Part shown: one piece after another, positions 1-10,764 of the stretch
How positions within the stretch are numbered: position 1 is the stretch's first letter
Layout: each line of letters begins with the position of its first letter
Source: Silurus meridionalis
Lineage: Eukaryota > Chordata > Actinopteri > Siluriformes > Siluridae
NCBI RefSeq assembly: GCF_014805685.1
Contig: NC_060892.1
Coordinates: 3,002,990-3,066,989 of the forward strand
Reading direction: 5' to 3'
Length of the DNA: 64,000 nucleotides
The notes under the pieces: generated by a model
What the model was told of the DNA's origin: nothing
Databases searched by the model: none
Seen by the model: the letters and a program-made list of their open reading frames with translations, nothing else
Translations under genes and position numbers: made by a program

Positions 1-251
1 TCTTGTGCGATGTTCCTGGTCTGCAGTGGTCAGAATCTATTAAAAGTGCTCCAAGGAAGGAACAGTGGTGAACCGGCGACAGGGTCACGAGCAGCCGAGG
101 CTGAAGGCTCTAACAGATGAGCTCTTGCAGCTCAAACTGCTGAAGAAGTTCATGCTGTTGATGAATGATGGGTCACGACTGTTTTAGCAGCAAAAGGGGA
201 AAAACACAATATTAGGCAGGTGCTCATAATGTTATGTCTGATCGGTGTATT
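1..251 (+). mobile_element. Tc1-like deletion derivative, copy 1 (cut by window edge)
   Basis: This is the right part of a short Tc1-like element ending in the terminal inverted repeat CTGATCGGTGTAT. It carries the end of the transposase helix-turn-helix region, recognisable by comparison with the fuller copy at 43255-43754. It then jumps directly to the last codons of the transposase and the terminal repeat, so the catalytic DDE region is absent. It cannot move by itself. Two more copies with the same internal junction occur in this window. The left end lies outside the window. Confidence 0.85.
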
Positions 252-252
252 T

Positions 253-520
253 ATAGTTCTAGCACTTAAAAGTACACTCAAATAGTCATGCCTTGAATGA
301 AATTCACTCTCATTCACACTTTATAAAAACGTCCCTCTGAATATCAGCATCCTTTGCTGCTTTCTTATCGACTTGCTACCCTGCTACACACACACCTACA
401 CCTACACCTACACCTGCACCTACACACACCCGCACCTGCGGTGTTCTCTCAGCTGTGCGCCAGCCTGTGTCTTCATTCCATTGCCTTATTAAAACTGCAC
501 TTATCGATCGTTCTTGCCAG
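253..520 (+). other. nfia: nfia intron, 3' part
   Basis: This is the intron before the exon at 521. It includes a short degenerate ACACCT-type repeat (about 388-430) and a pyrimidine-containing region before the acceptor. I see no other feature here. Confidence 0.7.
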
Positions 521-652
521 GAATGCCGTCGCCCACCACATTAAAGAAGTCAGAGAAGTCTGGTTTCAGCAGCCCCGTGCCTCCGCAGACCTCCTCCTCC
601 CCCCGAACGGCATTCACACACCATCATCGTGCAGTCATTACAGGACCCAGAG
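521..652 (+). CDS. nfia: nfia coding exon (Ser/Pro-rich linker, [10 protein letters not shown])
   Basis: Nuclear factor I/A is a site-specific transcription factor that binds TTGGC(N5)GCCAA as a dimer. It drives gliogenesis, haematopoietic lineage choice and urogenital development. This exon encodes the start of the C-terminal activation half. A CCAG acceptor ends at 520, two bases complete a split Gly codon, and then come [18 protein letters not shown] and a tail ending VITGPR. The last G is split across the GT donor at 653. The block is near-identical to vertebrate NFIA. Differences from the mammalian protein lie in the loosely constrained [10 protein letters not shown] stretch. The upstream exons with the DNA-binding and dimerisation domain are outside the window. 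Paralogues nfib, nfic and nfix are less likely given the later exons and the tm2d1 neighbour. Confidence 0.95.
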
Positions 653-891
653 GTGAGGTCCAAAACTCCCAACACCCCCCACCTGCTTCCTCCTCCCCTC
701 CTCCTGCCTTCTCCTCCTCCACCAAAACCCTGCCAGCATCACCTTGAGCCCCCCTGCAGAGCCCCTAAACACACCCAGCAGCACCCTTTTCTGCTCCTCC
801 CTCTGCTCCTACACACCTCCTTTTTCCCAGGGTGAACCTTTCCACTTGGTGCAGGGGAAGAACACGAAGGGGAACCTTCTTCACAGCTTTA

Positions 892-925
<34 letters not shown>

Positions 926-1008
926 AATGTACAATCGTAGCACACAAACACAATAAGGAGGCAATTTTATCACTTATAATCAACATAATTATGGATCGAT
1001 ACTTTGTT
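653..1008 (+). other. nfia intron start with pyrimidine-rich DNA and a (TG)n repeat
   Basis: The donor is GTGAGG at 653. About 150 bases of CCT/CTCC-rich sequence follow, then a (TG)15 tract at 893-922. Reading frames here are by-products of low complexity. Nothing coding is supported. Confidence 0.7.
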
Positions 1009-1454
1009 TGGGCAAAAATATTGAGACACCTGACTTTCTCAGCCATATGTTGTTCTTCCTCAAACTGTTCCCTCAAATTGGAGACGCGCAATCGGATAGA
1101 ACATCTTTGGATCCAGAAGCATGGAATTTCCCCTTAACCTGGACTGGGAGACCCAGACCTGTTCCAGCATGACAATACGTGAAGCCAACCCTAATGACAA
1201 TATGCTTTCCATGAGTTGGAAGATGTGGAACATCTCTTGCTTGAGAGCTCTGACCCTCAACCATATTAAACACCTTTATGATGAACCTACATCAGTACCT
1301 GACACTCTTGTGGCTAAATGACCATAATCCCCAGAATCTCCACAAAATCTTGGTGGAACATCTTCCTGGAAGATTCTTATAACAGGAAAAAGAGACTAAA
1401 TGTTGAACGGGATGTTAAAAAAAAAAAGTCCTAACTTTTGTCCATATAGTGTAT
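1009..1454 (+). mobile_element. Tc1/mariner-type relic (second family), + orientation
   Basis: This is a decayed copy of a repeat seen about eleven times in the window. It starts with a terminal motif like GGGCAAAAATATTGAGACACC and ends CTTTTGTCCATATAGTGTA. Inside are eroded Tc1 transposase signatures: CAGCATGACAAT (from the QHDNAP motif) and a LNHIKHLYDE translation resembling the conserved NPIEHLWDE motif. No open frame survives. Confidence 0.75.
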
Positions 1455-1534
1455 GATCCATCAGTGGAAAGTTTAAAGAATAAAAAATACAGCTTTCTGT
1501 AAGTAAAATATTATACAGATTGATATAATAATAT

Positions 1535-1892
1535 AATAGCCTTCATTCTTCTGGGAAGATGTTCCACTAGATTTTGGAGATTTGTGGACATTCATTTAGC
1601 CACAAAGTGTTTAGTAGTCAGGTCAGGTGGTGATGTAGGTGAGGTAAGGAGGCCTGGGGTTCAGTCAGCGTTCACATTCATGCTGTTCAATAGGATATCA
1701 AATCAGGAGATCTTCCACTTAAAGCCACATAACGCATATCTTCATGGAGCTGGTTTTAAGCACAGAGAACTTGTGATGCTGGAGCAGGTTTGGTTTGTTC
1801 AAGCCGAGCGGAAATCTCATGCCACCACATCCAAAGAACCAGATATGACTGGAAAAGTCCGGTGTCCCCATACTTTTGTTTATCTAGTGTAG
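1535..1892 (-). mobile_element. Tc1/mariner-type relic (second family), - orientation
   Basis: This is the same family as 1009-1454, inverted. It begins TGGGAAGATGTTCCACTAG and ends CATACTTTTGTTTATCTAGTGTA. Copies 1009-1454 and 1535-1892 face each other with about 80 bases between them. It is decayed and non-coding. Confidence 0.75.
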
Positions 1893-3288
1893 TTTGTGCT
1901 AAACATGAGATTTGTTTAGTTCTTTATTCGGACAAATCCGACGACGAGAAATGTTCACTTGCTCTGAATCTCGTCCATCTGCCGCACAAATCCCTGAGGA
2001 AAGTCTGAAATGCTTTTCGTTCGCCGACACGGTGAACTCAAAAACCGCTCAAATAACTCGAAGAAATAAAGTATCGAGCCTCTATGAGTATGTGAGCATC
2101 ACACTGCTTCCATACTTTTTTTTTCTTTAAACCAGACGGTTGTAGATGATTTACTACGAATGTGTCCTCATTTTAATAGCAGCTCCCTTTGTGGTGAAGT
2201 TCACGAATCTGCAATTAATTTCAAGCAAGCTAGAAGCTCCCCCTTAATTTTTCTCTCCAACTCAGAGAGGAAGCATGCAGGAGAAACCTGGGTGAGGTTT
2301 ATGCAGGCAGTTAACAGGGCACTCCAAAACCCAGCCAAGAAAAACTGTCGGTTTTCTTTTCTTTTCTTTTTTTTTTGGACCCATTATAGAATATTTAAAA
2401 ACATCAACAAAGTTCTATCCATGCGACTCTCTTCATTAGCCTGGGTCTCTCCTTTTGTCTCCGAAGTTATTCCGAAGTTATTCCGTGGACCTGTTGCAAC
2501 ACAGGAAACGAAATAATTATCCCTCGTTTTATTGATCGATCCCGTTATTATTTGAATAATCCACCCGAAGTGTATATCTTCTTCAAGATAAGTTGGCAGC
2601 AAAATAAAAAGGGGAGGAAATGAGGGTTTGTTGAGAAGAAAAGAGGGTTGGGGCAAGGGGGACGGGGAGACAAGGGGACGGGGAGATGGGGAGACGGGGC
2701 AGGCGATCAGCGAAGCAACACGATTTGCAAAGTGGAACTAATCCCGAGCCTTCCTTTATTCGAGGCGTAGCCCTCATGCAGGCGCTGTCACAATGGCTAC
2801 AGAGGAGCCGCTCTCGAGCAGCTGCCCGAGTCGGGCCCTTCTTTTTTCCAGCACGTCATTATCATTTCCATATTTGCTCTCTCAGATATATGTCAGATGG
2901 ACCCCCCTCGGATTAGCATCAGGGCCACCCACTACCTCTGCAGGCGGCTCAGGGACAGAGAGAATCTCGTCTTCACAATGGAGAGAAATTATGTATTAAA
3001 TGTTAACTCAAAAGTCGGTGAAGACGCAGTGCAGCCACACGAGTGCTTTTCTGAGGACATCAGAAAGTCTCTCACTCTTTCTCGATCTCTTTTCCTCTCC
3101 CTTCATGACAGACCGTCCCTGTTTCAGGCTTCATTAGGCCTCTCAACATGGAGGCACCACACTCCTGGTGAATCTCCTGCTGGCCTGTAAAGATAGAAGG
3201 CGGGGAAGGGAACGTCTCATCTCACTCTCCGTCTCACTCTCACTGTCTTCCACTTTTACATCCTCCTTTTCTTCTAGAGTCTTTCTTC
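1893..3288 (+). other. nfia intron, unique sequence
   Basis: This intronic DNA has no recognised gene or transposon. It contains a polypyrimidine run at about 2355-2377 and a purine-rich GGGGAGACGGGG stretch at about 2656-2700. Some of 2680-3000 is moderately GC-rich and looks non-repetitive. Confidence 0.5.
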
Positions 3289-3289
3289 C

Positions 3290-3904
3290 AGTGGTGGACA
3301 GTATCAAAGTAAATCTAAGTCGTTACTGTACTTAAGTGTTTCTATTTGGGGAGACTTTTATTTAAGCTTTTATTTCAAAGTCGAAGATTTTACTTGTTAC
3401 TAACATCAGTCGTTTACTTTTTTATTCACGAGGATAAAAACTTAACTGGTCAAACACACAGCGATCCACCAATCAGAGTCGAGCTCTGTTTTAAACTCGT
3501 TTTGATTGGCGCTTGGTGCATCTTCTGATCACCAACATGCAGTTCAGCATCAGTTCAATCATTTAGAGAGGAATAAATAATGAAGAAACTCCAGACTCGA
3601 ACTCACCACAACACACGCAAACTTATTGACACGATTTTATGAAGTAGTTGAAACGAAGGTTTTGGGTTCATGATCATCGTAATAGAAATCAATCAGTGTT
3701 TGTGTCGTCAATATCATTCTATTAATAGATCAGTGTGCTGAGAGTCACATTCGAGTCTTTTCACATAAACTGATGTGATTAAGTAAAGAGTCTTGTGATA
3801 AAAATAATAACAGGAACATTATAGTTATAATAAATTAGTACTTTGGATAATTAAGAACAGTTGAACGCAAAAACTTTTGTACTTTTTGTACTTTGTCCAC
3901 CACT
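3290..3904. mobile_element. Non-autonomous TIR element (hAT-like MITE)
   Basis: The block opens with AGTGGTGGACA and closes with TGTCCACCACT, an exact 11-bp terminal inverted repeat. Just inside the ends are ACTGTACTTAAGT-type motifs typical of fish non-autonomous hAT elements. The interior is AT-rich with no transposase frame. No clear 8-bp target duplication can be seen, so the class is tentative. A similarly built element lies at 46264-46964. Confidence 0.6.
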
Positions 3905-4049
3905 TATTTTTTCTTTCTTGTCCTTAAGGCTTTATTAGCTCTCACATATCTATATTCGGCCAATCTCCTTCTTGCACCCCTCCTGTAAAATCTGCATTCT
4001 TTCAACACGAGAACGTTTTTTTTACTTTTTTACAGACGGCGTGAGACGA

Positions 4050-4680
4050 TTGAGGAAAAGCTAAGGGGGAATAAAAAGCCCGTCTGGAATTACGCCGCCG
4101 ATCCCGAGTAACGCAATATGTTGGAAAATGTTTACTCACAAATTTGTCCAAATATTCATCATTAAGCGAACAAGGCTATGACATGTGAGCGAGCCATTTG
4201 AGTAATTGCTAATCGTTCCAGAACACTTAGAATCCATCGGTGGATGGGTGGATTGGGGGGGAAGAAGGGGGGGATTGGGCGAGGGGTTTCTTAGGCACGC
4301 TAATTGACTGGGACTATTTGCATAATTGACACGGGAGGTCTTTCAGATCGTTTGGCTCCCCTCGACGTTAGCTGGTGAGCGGCCAGTAATGCGGCCTCGA
4401 GGCCTCACCCGAGAATTGCCGAGAGTTTCCAAACGGGAAGAATCTACGGGGCTTTGAGCGGCGATGATTGAAACCGCGGAGCGGGTAAGGTGGGCCCGTA
4501 ACCTCGCAAAGGTGAATGCTTTGACGGATTGTTTTTGTTTGGCCGGCGAGAGAGGACTGCGAACCTATCCAGTCTCGACGTGTTGCCTCCAGACAAATGC
4601 AGCACTGCCAATTGGACCCACTTCTTAGAATAATGGACGGGAAACCATATGCTGCTCGACCGTTTCATTAAGTTAACAGT
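4050..4680 (+). promoter_or_regulatory. Candidate conserved non-coding element A in nfia intron
   Basis: This unique stretch is free of repeats and dotted with homeodomain-like TAATTG/CTAATTG and ATTTGCATAAT (octamer-like, near 4316) motifs. Its texture (balanced GC, no microsatellite) differs from the flanking introns. nfia introns are known to be rich in conserved enhancers. Whether this is one is inference. Confidence 0.35.
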
Positions 4681-4851
4681 TGGATTATGGATTGCGCTGG
4701 TGGAAAACAGAGCTCGATGCAGCTTCTTTTTCTTTTACCCCTGTCCTCTCTCTCTGAATCACATGTTCTGAATGAAGAAAACACATAATAAGGGAGTCAG
4801 TGTTTTCACATGAGGGGCAAAGTGTGGTTTGCTTTGTGCACATGTTACTTT

Positions 4852-4877
4852 TGTGTGTGTGTGTGTGTGTGTGTGTA
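4852..4877. repeat. (TG)n microsatellite
   Basis: This is a perfect TG dinucleotide run of about 13 units inside an nfia intron. Confidence 0.95.
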
Positions 4878-5099
4878 TTATATATATTAGGCAGGGTGTA
4901 TCATGCAGGTCAGTCGGTGTGTGTTTCCAGCAGCAGGCACTGCAGTGTTGCCTCAGCGCGCAGAGCTAATTCAATAAAAGGGAAAGGATGTGTTTGTTTG
5001 TTTGCGGTGCTTCACGTCTTTCCGTTTTCCCTCCGCATTCCTTTTTACACGCCGTCACAAAAGCGAAAGGAAGAATGAAACGCAGCATCACCCGAGATG

Positions 5100-5680
5100 A
5101 GGAAGGGCACAGGGAAAAAAGCGAATCCATTCTTTTATTACTGTAAATACAATGGCTACGCCGCAGCCCAAGCATCCCGAGTTCCCAGTCACCCCCTATT
5201 GACAGAACCATAAATCACAGCCTAAGCTAAGTGAATTACTGCAGCAGGGAGCTGTGGCTTTAACAATGTTTATATAGTATCAGCTTACCATCTCCACTGC
5301 AAGAGAGAGAGGGCGATAGAGAGGAAGAAAGAGAGAGGGCAGGGCGGACGGAGGGAGAGATTGGAAAAGAGAGAGGGAGAGAGTGCAGTCTTATTAACTG
5401 CGATGCAATACATCATGGGCTTAAAGAGGCAGTGCCGCACACGTCCCCGGCTTTCTACTAATAACCAATAACCGAATATTACCTCTATTAAGAGCCGCCT
5501 AATTAGATTGTGCCGGGTACAATTAAATACTTGATAAGCCTCGATCCATTAAAGGCCTGTCAGTTGCGACGCATTACAAAGTGGCCCAGCTATAAAGGTG
5601 TGAGATTGCACATGGTCCTCTGTGTCATCTCGCTATAATAGTCACGCTTATGATATTTCTGTTCCAATTAGCTGTACCAG
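5100..5680 (+). promoter_or_regulatory. Candidate conserved non-coding element B in nfia intron
   Basis: The region has two unique segments (about 5120-5300 and 5385-5680) around a GA-rich spacer (5300-5390). They carry dense motifs such as CCTAATTAGATTG, CCATTAAAGG, CAATTAGCTG, CTATAAAGG and TAAGCTAAGTGAATTA. This is typical of developmental enhancers bound by homeodomain, SOX and bHLH factors. No reading frame or repeat match explains it. Confidence 0.4.
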
Positions 5681-5769
5681 TTGTAACTAGATACACGGGA
5701 CGTATTAAACACATGGAGAGATGACACTAGGCAGCGCTCCTGCCGGCAGCATTTATACTGTAGTTCACA

Positions 5770-6255
5770 CATTTTTTTATATTGATCATTGTATTGGGAG
5801 ACTTGAGTTTTCTTGCTCAAATTGTTACCCCAAAGCTGGATTGTATACGACGTCTTTGGATGTAGAATCAAATTTTCCATTCGCTTGAACAAGGGGACCC
5901 ATACATGTTCCAGCATGACATTGCCCCAGGCCTCATCATCCTACATCAAATTGCTACAAAACCACAAAATTTACCTGAATATCTTCCCGAAAGAGTGGAG
6001 CTGATTATAATAGCAAATAAGGACATGATCACAATACCTTTGTGCACAAAGCCAGCTCCATGAGGATATGCTTTACATCGTTTGAAGATCTTGGAACGCT
6101 GACTGCACCCCAGGCCTCCTCACCTCACCTACATCAGTAAATACATTTTCTAACATGCTTCTCACTGAAAGAATCCACACAAATCTGTTCATAAAGCACA
6201 TACGAATCTTATGGTCAGGTGTCCACAAATTTTTTAATTTTTCTCTATATAATGT
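5770..6255 (+). mobile_element. Tc1/mariner-type relic (second family)
   Basis: It contains TGTTCCAGCATGACATTGCCCC (from QHDNAP), a ...CCCAGGCCTCCTCACC segment, and ends GTGTCCACAAATTTTT...TATATAATGTA. The frame is destroyed. Its right end abuts the CT/TA/GA palindrome at 6264-6347. Confidence 0.7.
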
Positions 6256-6260
6256 ATATT

Positions 6261-6263
<3 letters not shown>

Positions 6264-6347
<84 letters not shown>
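6264..6347. repeat. (TC)n-(TA)n-(GA)n palindromic microsatellite
   Basis: About 16 TC units are followed by about 7 TA units and about 18 AG units. The TC and AG arms are complementary around a self-complementary TA centre, so the whole 84-base tract can fold on itself. Confidence 0.95.
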
Positions 6348-6349
<2 letters not shown>

Positions 6350-6867
6350 CTTATCTATCTACTCGACCAAGAAAAAGCAATTATTATAGATTTCATGTAT
6401 AATGAAAGGCTGTTACTGTTACAACCCTGACTTTCACGCTATTTTCCCAATAACATCATATTTATTTCTCTTTCAATATCAATATCCTTTCAATATCCCA
6501 ACTCTATTTTTTTTTTATATCTATCGAATGACATCATTTTTAGCTGTTCACAGTTACATTTAAGGTTGATTATCACTTACTCTATAGCAGCCATAAACAG
6601 CTGTATTAAACACCTATAAACAGCTGTTCTCACTTGAAGGAAAAAAATAATAAGTAGCTTTCCATGGTACTGAAAAACAACATCGTCCCTTTTCAGAAAT
6701 CTTCTGATTATAACAAAGTCCTGACACTGGAGACTTCTTCCGAAATGTTCAGTAAATGTCCACTCACGGAGATCATAAACATGATTTTCTTTTCTTAGTT
6801 ATTACTACAGAAGCAAGAGCTTATTAGGGCAGTTTATATAAACCTGGGATTTTTCTCTCAGCCAGGA

Positions 6868-7390
6868 CGATCAATTCAATTCAGGTTTATTTGAATATCG
6901 CTTTTAACAATGGACATTGTCCCAAAGCAGCTTTTTATATACCGTAACCTTATAAGTTGATCCCTAATGAGTGGTAATGGTGTTAAAAAAAAAAGCTCCC
7001 AGGGCTGGCATTAGGTACTGGTAGAGAGTAATGCTAGAGATTATTGCTTGCACACATTTGCATACATGAATCACTAACTGTGGATATACAGATTAGAGTT
7101 AAACACTTTATTTGGTTATTCTGGTTAATAAAAATGAGCAAACTTATCAAAAGTAATATAAAAATACAACAATAAAAAATAAACGAAACGAATAACAATG
7201 AAATACACCATATGATCACTGTGTAAGTAGGAACTCCGGCAAAACTTGCTATGGCAGCATAACTAAATAGGAAGTACCAGAAGGTTACACCGACATGCGG
7301 GATCTCTGGGATAACCGGAACACTGTATCCATGATCTCTCCAGATCTGCTCCTTTACCTCAAAGCAACCCACTGACAAAAGGCCTTATTA
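6868..7390 (-). repeat. Interspersed repeat with CAAAGCAGCTTT motif
   Basis: It begins CAATTCAATTCAGG...TTTTAACAATGGACATTGTCCCAAAGCAGCTTT. This is the reverse complement of a common fish repeat that ends in GAATTGAATTG. Related copies lie at 9890-9976, 21062-21560, 38629-38819, 39925-40060 and 45815-45870. The part beyond about 7030 is only weakly similar. The class is uncertain. Confidence 0.6.
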
Positions 7391-8056
7391 AACAAATGTG
7401 TTTTTAGCCTCGACTTGAACACTGAGACCGTTGCAGTACTGAACGTGCCCCCTGCTGTAGTCTTCATCATTTGAGGTACCAACAAATAGCCTGCACCTTT
7501 TTTCCCCCAAGTAGCCGTGGGGAATCATAATACACTCGCTCAGATACTGTGGTGTGTATGATGCATGTGTATGCGATATGAAATGAGCCATTTGAGGTGC
7601 ACTGGTGGATGTTTGCTCAGCGTTGGAGGAAGTGCGCATTAGTTAGCATTTCCCCAAAGGGTTCGATTCATACGCGTGTCGAATTAGCCGTGTTGATTTT
7701 CGACACAACTGACGGATTTGTGACTTGCATCTTGTCATCGTTAAGGGCAGGTGTGTGAAGTGCCCGTGTGTTGTGCTGGTTGTCGCCGGTGTGCAAATAT
7801 TGATCCGTGTTTCTGCAGCTTCTCAATATGTCACCTCATATATGCGTGTGTGTGTGTGTGTGTGTGTGTTTGATTGTGTATTCATATGCATGTATCCTGA
7901 TCCCTCCACGGGCTCACTTTCCATAGTGTGTGCAATATTTACCTCATAGATTCCGACCCGGTGTGTTTACCCTCTGTCCTCGTCCTCCTCTCCCTTTCCC
8001 CCTTTTCTAACCAAATACCTCTCTCTCTCTCTTTCTCTCTCTCTCTCTATCTATAG
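7391..8056 (+). other. nfia intron end with (TG)n and (CT)n tracts
   Basis: Unique intron sequence here carries a (TG)12 run at 7846-7869 and a CT-rich tract (about 8020-8050). The CT tract serves as the polypyrimidine tract of the acceptor TATCTATAG ending at 8056. Confidence 0.75.
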
Positions 8057-8235
8057 CGAGTCCTCACGCCACACCGTCAAGTCTTCATTTCCCGACGTCT
8101 CCAATCATCCAACAGCCTGGTTCCTACTTCTCCCACCCTGCTATCCGCTACCATCCCCAGGAGACTCTAAAGGAGTTTGTCCAACTTGTCTGCCCAGACA
8201 GTGGTCAGCAAGCTGGACAGGTGGGCTTCCTGAAC
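8057..8235 (+). CDS. nfia: nfia coding exon (SPHATPSS...GQVGFLN)
   Basis: This is the second nfia exon in the window, 179 bases long. It joins in phase with the previous exon (G+CG = Ala) and ends in phase 0 before the GTAAGG donor. The translation contains [46 protein letters not shown] and ends [10 protein letters not shown]. The [13 protein letters not shown] and GQVGFLN signatures are those of NFIA. They belong to the C-terminal activation region, which contacts the general transcription and co-activator machinery in the NFI family. No frame damage is visible. Confidence 0.97.
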
Positions 8236-8605
8236 GTAAGGAGAATTTTACATCCATACACCCCGTTAAAGTGTCGCCCGTGTGCCGGCAGGGCTTCCGT
8301 ATGCATACCAGGCGTTCTTGGCTTTTTTGTTTCCGAAACCAAACTTAACATAGAACATGAAGACAAAATATTGTTAATGTTTTGATTCTGGTGTTTCGAA
8401 TTACGTAAATCATCAGGACACAAAAATGAACTTTTGCTATGTTTCCACACGGACGGTTTTAATTGCCGGACGTGCGCGATTTGAGACTTGTTACTTTCCA
8501 AAACACCTACACCGTGTGAAAACATGTGCCAAATCAATAGGGAGCACGGACGCCCGCACCCCGCACTTCATTTACACTTTCTGGCTGAAATCTGTCTCTG
8601 CATGA

Positions 8606-8606
<1 letters not shown>

Positions 8607-8664
<58 letters not shown>
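8607..8664. repeat. (CA)n microsatellite
   Basis: This is an uninterrupted CA run of about 29 units in the nfia intron. Confidence 0.97.
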
Positions 8665-8667
<3 letters not shown>

Positions 8668-9344
8668 CTAGTTCATACAGTGTCTCTGTGGTTTGATGTT
8701 AAAGATAAATAATATATAGATAAAAACAAAAAAGAAGAAGAAATGTCTTAAAGCCACGGAGATCGTGTCATGATTAATTAGCGATGATGCTAGCGTGTAA
8801 GACGTAAGCGATTTGTTAGACTTTTTTAATTCGTAATTAATGCACTGATTAATCATAAACACGTATTTGCATTAAAAAAGAAGAAAAAAACAACGTTGTT
8901 TTTGCTCTTTCGCCAGGCAGCTCCCTGATTGGTCAATTATGTAGAATTTTACGTTATTTAAAAGAAGCCCTGAGACACCTGAAGCTGATCTATAGTGACG
9001 TGCTTGGTGTTCTCTGACACGTCCTGTTGGTGTGTGTGTGTGCGGTGATAAATCTGGTCCCTGTGTGAAAATGACCTGCCGTGGCCCTGACTACAGGGAG
9101 AGGCAGCGTGCTGCTTTGGTAATAGATTATAGACGCCAAAGTGCGCAGAGCAGCAGAATTCTTTATGACCGGGAGCGGTGGAAAATTGCTGAGCACTGTC
9201 TCACCGATGCTTCTGACACACACACACACACACACACTCACACATACACACACATGTACTCAAGCACATACACATGGGGTGCGTTAGATTTGTGGTTTGT
9301 GCATGGGATTAAGACTTGTTGTCATGGCCGTTGTTCTAGGATAT

Positions 9345-9346
<2 letters not shown>

Positions 9347-9380
<34 letters not shown>
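9347..9380. repeat. (TG)n microsatellite
   Basis: This is an uninterrupted TG run about 85 bases upstream of the next nfia acceptor. Confidence 0.95.
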
Positions 9381-9381
<1 letters not shown>

Positions 9382-9465
9382 GAAACTGACAAGTGTATAA
9401 ACTGAGAGGTACGAGTTGGCTGTCATGTGTTTTTGATTTCCTCTCTCTTTCTTTCATTCTCGCAG

Positions 9466-9631
9466 CCTAACGGCAGCAGTCAAGGGAAAGTTCACAACCC
9501 GTTCTTGCCCACACCCATGTTGCCCCCACCGCCGCCCCCGCCAATGGCGCGACCTGTGCCACTGCCCGTGCCAGACTCAAAACCACCCTCCACTACAGCC
9601 GAGGGAGGTGGCACCTCACCCACCTCGCCAA
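9466..9631 (+). CDS. nfia: nfia coding exon (proline-rich activation segment)
   Basis: This 166-base exon starts in phase 0 after CTCGCAG and leaves one base (A) before the GTAAGT donor. It encodes [17 protein letters not shown], then [20 protein letters not shown], then [18 protein letters not shown]. The seven-proline run and the [11 protein letters not shown] motif are hallmarks of the NFI transactivation domain. The [12 protein letters not shown] sequence points to NFIA rather than nfix (which has GKVPGSFLLPPP-type sequence). If this exon alone were skipped, the next exon would be read out of frame. Confidence 0.97.
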
Positions 9632-9684
9632 GTAAGTAACTCACAGACTCCTCCCTTTATCTACTGCACTATTACACTGGATGC

Positions 9685-9830
9685 TTAAGTTATTGTATTC
9701 GGAAGGTTGTGAGTTCAAATCCCAGCTCCCACTCCTGGGCAAGGAGCAAGAATAGCTGCTCAGTTGTGAGAATGAGGATGGGGTCTCATCTCAGGAAGTT
9801 TTTCCTTTCGAAAGTCACCACTTATAATGA
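9685..9830 (+). repeat. Degenerate tRNA-like SINE fragment
   Basis: It has the GGTTGTGAGTTCAAATCCCAGC B-box-like motif followed by TGGGCAAGGAGCAAG. It matches the body of the SINE family found elsewhere in the window, without a complete head. Confidence 0.55.
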
Positions 9831-9889
9831 TAAGCAATAAAACGTGTAGTCCAAAAAAGTATACATTCTTTTATTCAACTTTATAACCT

Positions 9890-9976
9890 CTTTATCTCTC
9901 TAAAGCTGCTTAGAGACAATGTCTATTGTTAAAAGCGATCTTGAAATTGAATCGAATTGAATGGAATTGAATGGAA
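9890..9976 (+). repeat. Interspersed repeat end (AAGCTGCTT...GAATTGAATGG)
   Basis: This is a fragment of the CTGCTTTGAGACAATG family with AATTGAATGGAATTG tail repeats, directly downstream of a SINE fragment. Confidence 0.6.
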
Positions 9977-10058
9977 TTGTATAAGAGAGTCTGCCAAATA
10001 CCATTAATGTAAATGTTAGCATCCTGTGCCAGATAAAACCTGCTGACATTTTTTTTTG

Positions 10059-10285
10059 AGGTGGTAGCTCAGTGTTTAATGCATTAGAGATCCGGATCAG
10101 AAGGTCACACGTTTAAATCCCAGTACCACTGAGCTGCCATTGCCTGGCCCCTTGCCCAAGGCCCTTAGCCCTCTGTGCTCCTTCTCATGGTTGACCCTGT
10201 ACTCCGACCCCAGCTTCCTAACATCTCTGGAATATGCAAAGAAAGAATTTTAGTGCTGTAATGTACATGTGACAAGTATAAACAG
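10059..10285 (+). mobile_element. tRNA-derived SINE
   Basis: It begins GGTGGTAGCTCAGTG (A-box-like). Next comes GATCAGAAGGTCACACG followed by TTTAAATCCCAGTACC (B-box-like), then CTTGCCCAAGGCCCTTAGCC. The tail is CCCCAGCTTCCTAACA...AAGAAAGAATTT...ATGTGACAAG. It is the most complete example of the tailed subfamily. Confidence 0.75.
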
Positions 10286-10299
10286 CTTCTATACTTTTA

Positions 10300-10375
10300 A
10301 GGGTCTCACTTAGGGGCCCAAGAGTGCCTGGGATTTGAACCTCTGACCTCCCGATCAGTAACCCAGAACCTTCCC
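10300..10375 (-). repeat. SINE fragment, inverted
   Basis: The reverse complement shows a GATCGGGAGGTCAGAGGTTC-like body, close to a tRNA B-box region. It lies tail to tail with the SINE at 10059-10285. Confidence 0.55.
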
Positions 10376-10467
10376 TGACCTGCTGTGTAAAAATTTAAGT
10401 GTCTGATCACAACGCACTGAAACGGTCAGGGGTTAAAGAATACATGTATAGGAGTTTATGTAACTCT

Positions 10468-10470
<3 letters not shown>

Positions 10471-10524
<54 letters not shown>
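10471..10524. repeat. (GT)n microsatellite
   Basis: This is a perfect 27-unit GT run about 240 bases upstream of an nfia exon. Confidence 0.97.
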
Positions 10525-10526
<2 letters not shown>

Positions 10527-10591
10527 CTGTAATTGTACGTGTCACTTTGTTTAATATATCCCTTACAGTATATCAGTGATGCTCTGTCATG

Positions 10592-10593
<2 letters not shown>

Positions 10594-10641
<48 letters not shown>
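10594..10641. repeat. (TG)n microsatellite upstream of nfia exon
   Basis: This is a perfect TG run of about 24 units, ending 123 bases before the exon at 10765. It is complementary to the CA tract just after that exon. Confidence 0.97.
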
Positions 10642-10643
<2 letters not shown>

Positions 10644-10764
10644 AAGCTCAGCAGCAGCTATCTATCCTAACTTCACCCAGGCTCTCAGCAGCAACTGCTT
10701 TGGTATTGATGTTCTTTCAATCTTTCTTTGTATGTGTGCACGTGTGTGTGTGTTCAACCCCCAG

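Larger units (their letters stand above)
8236..9465 (+). other. nfia intron with (CA)n and (TG)n tracts
   Basis: This 1.2-kb intron runs from GTAAGG to a CTCGCAG acceptor. It contains (CA)29 at 8607-8664, a CA tract near 9217-9240 and (TG)17 at 9347-9380. The rest is unique with no gene. Confidence 0.8.
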
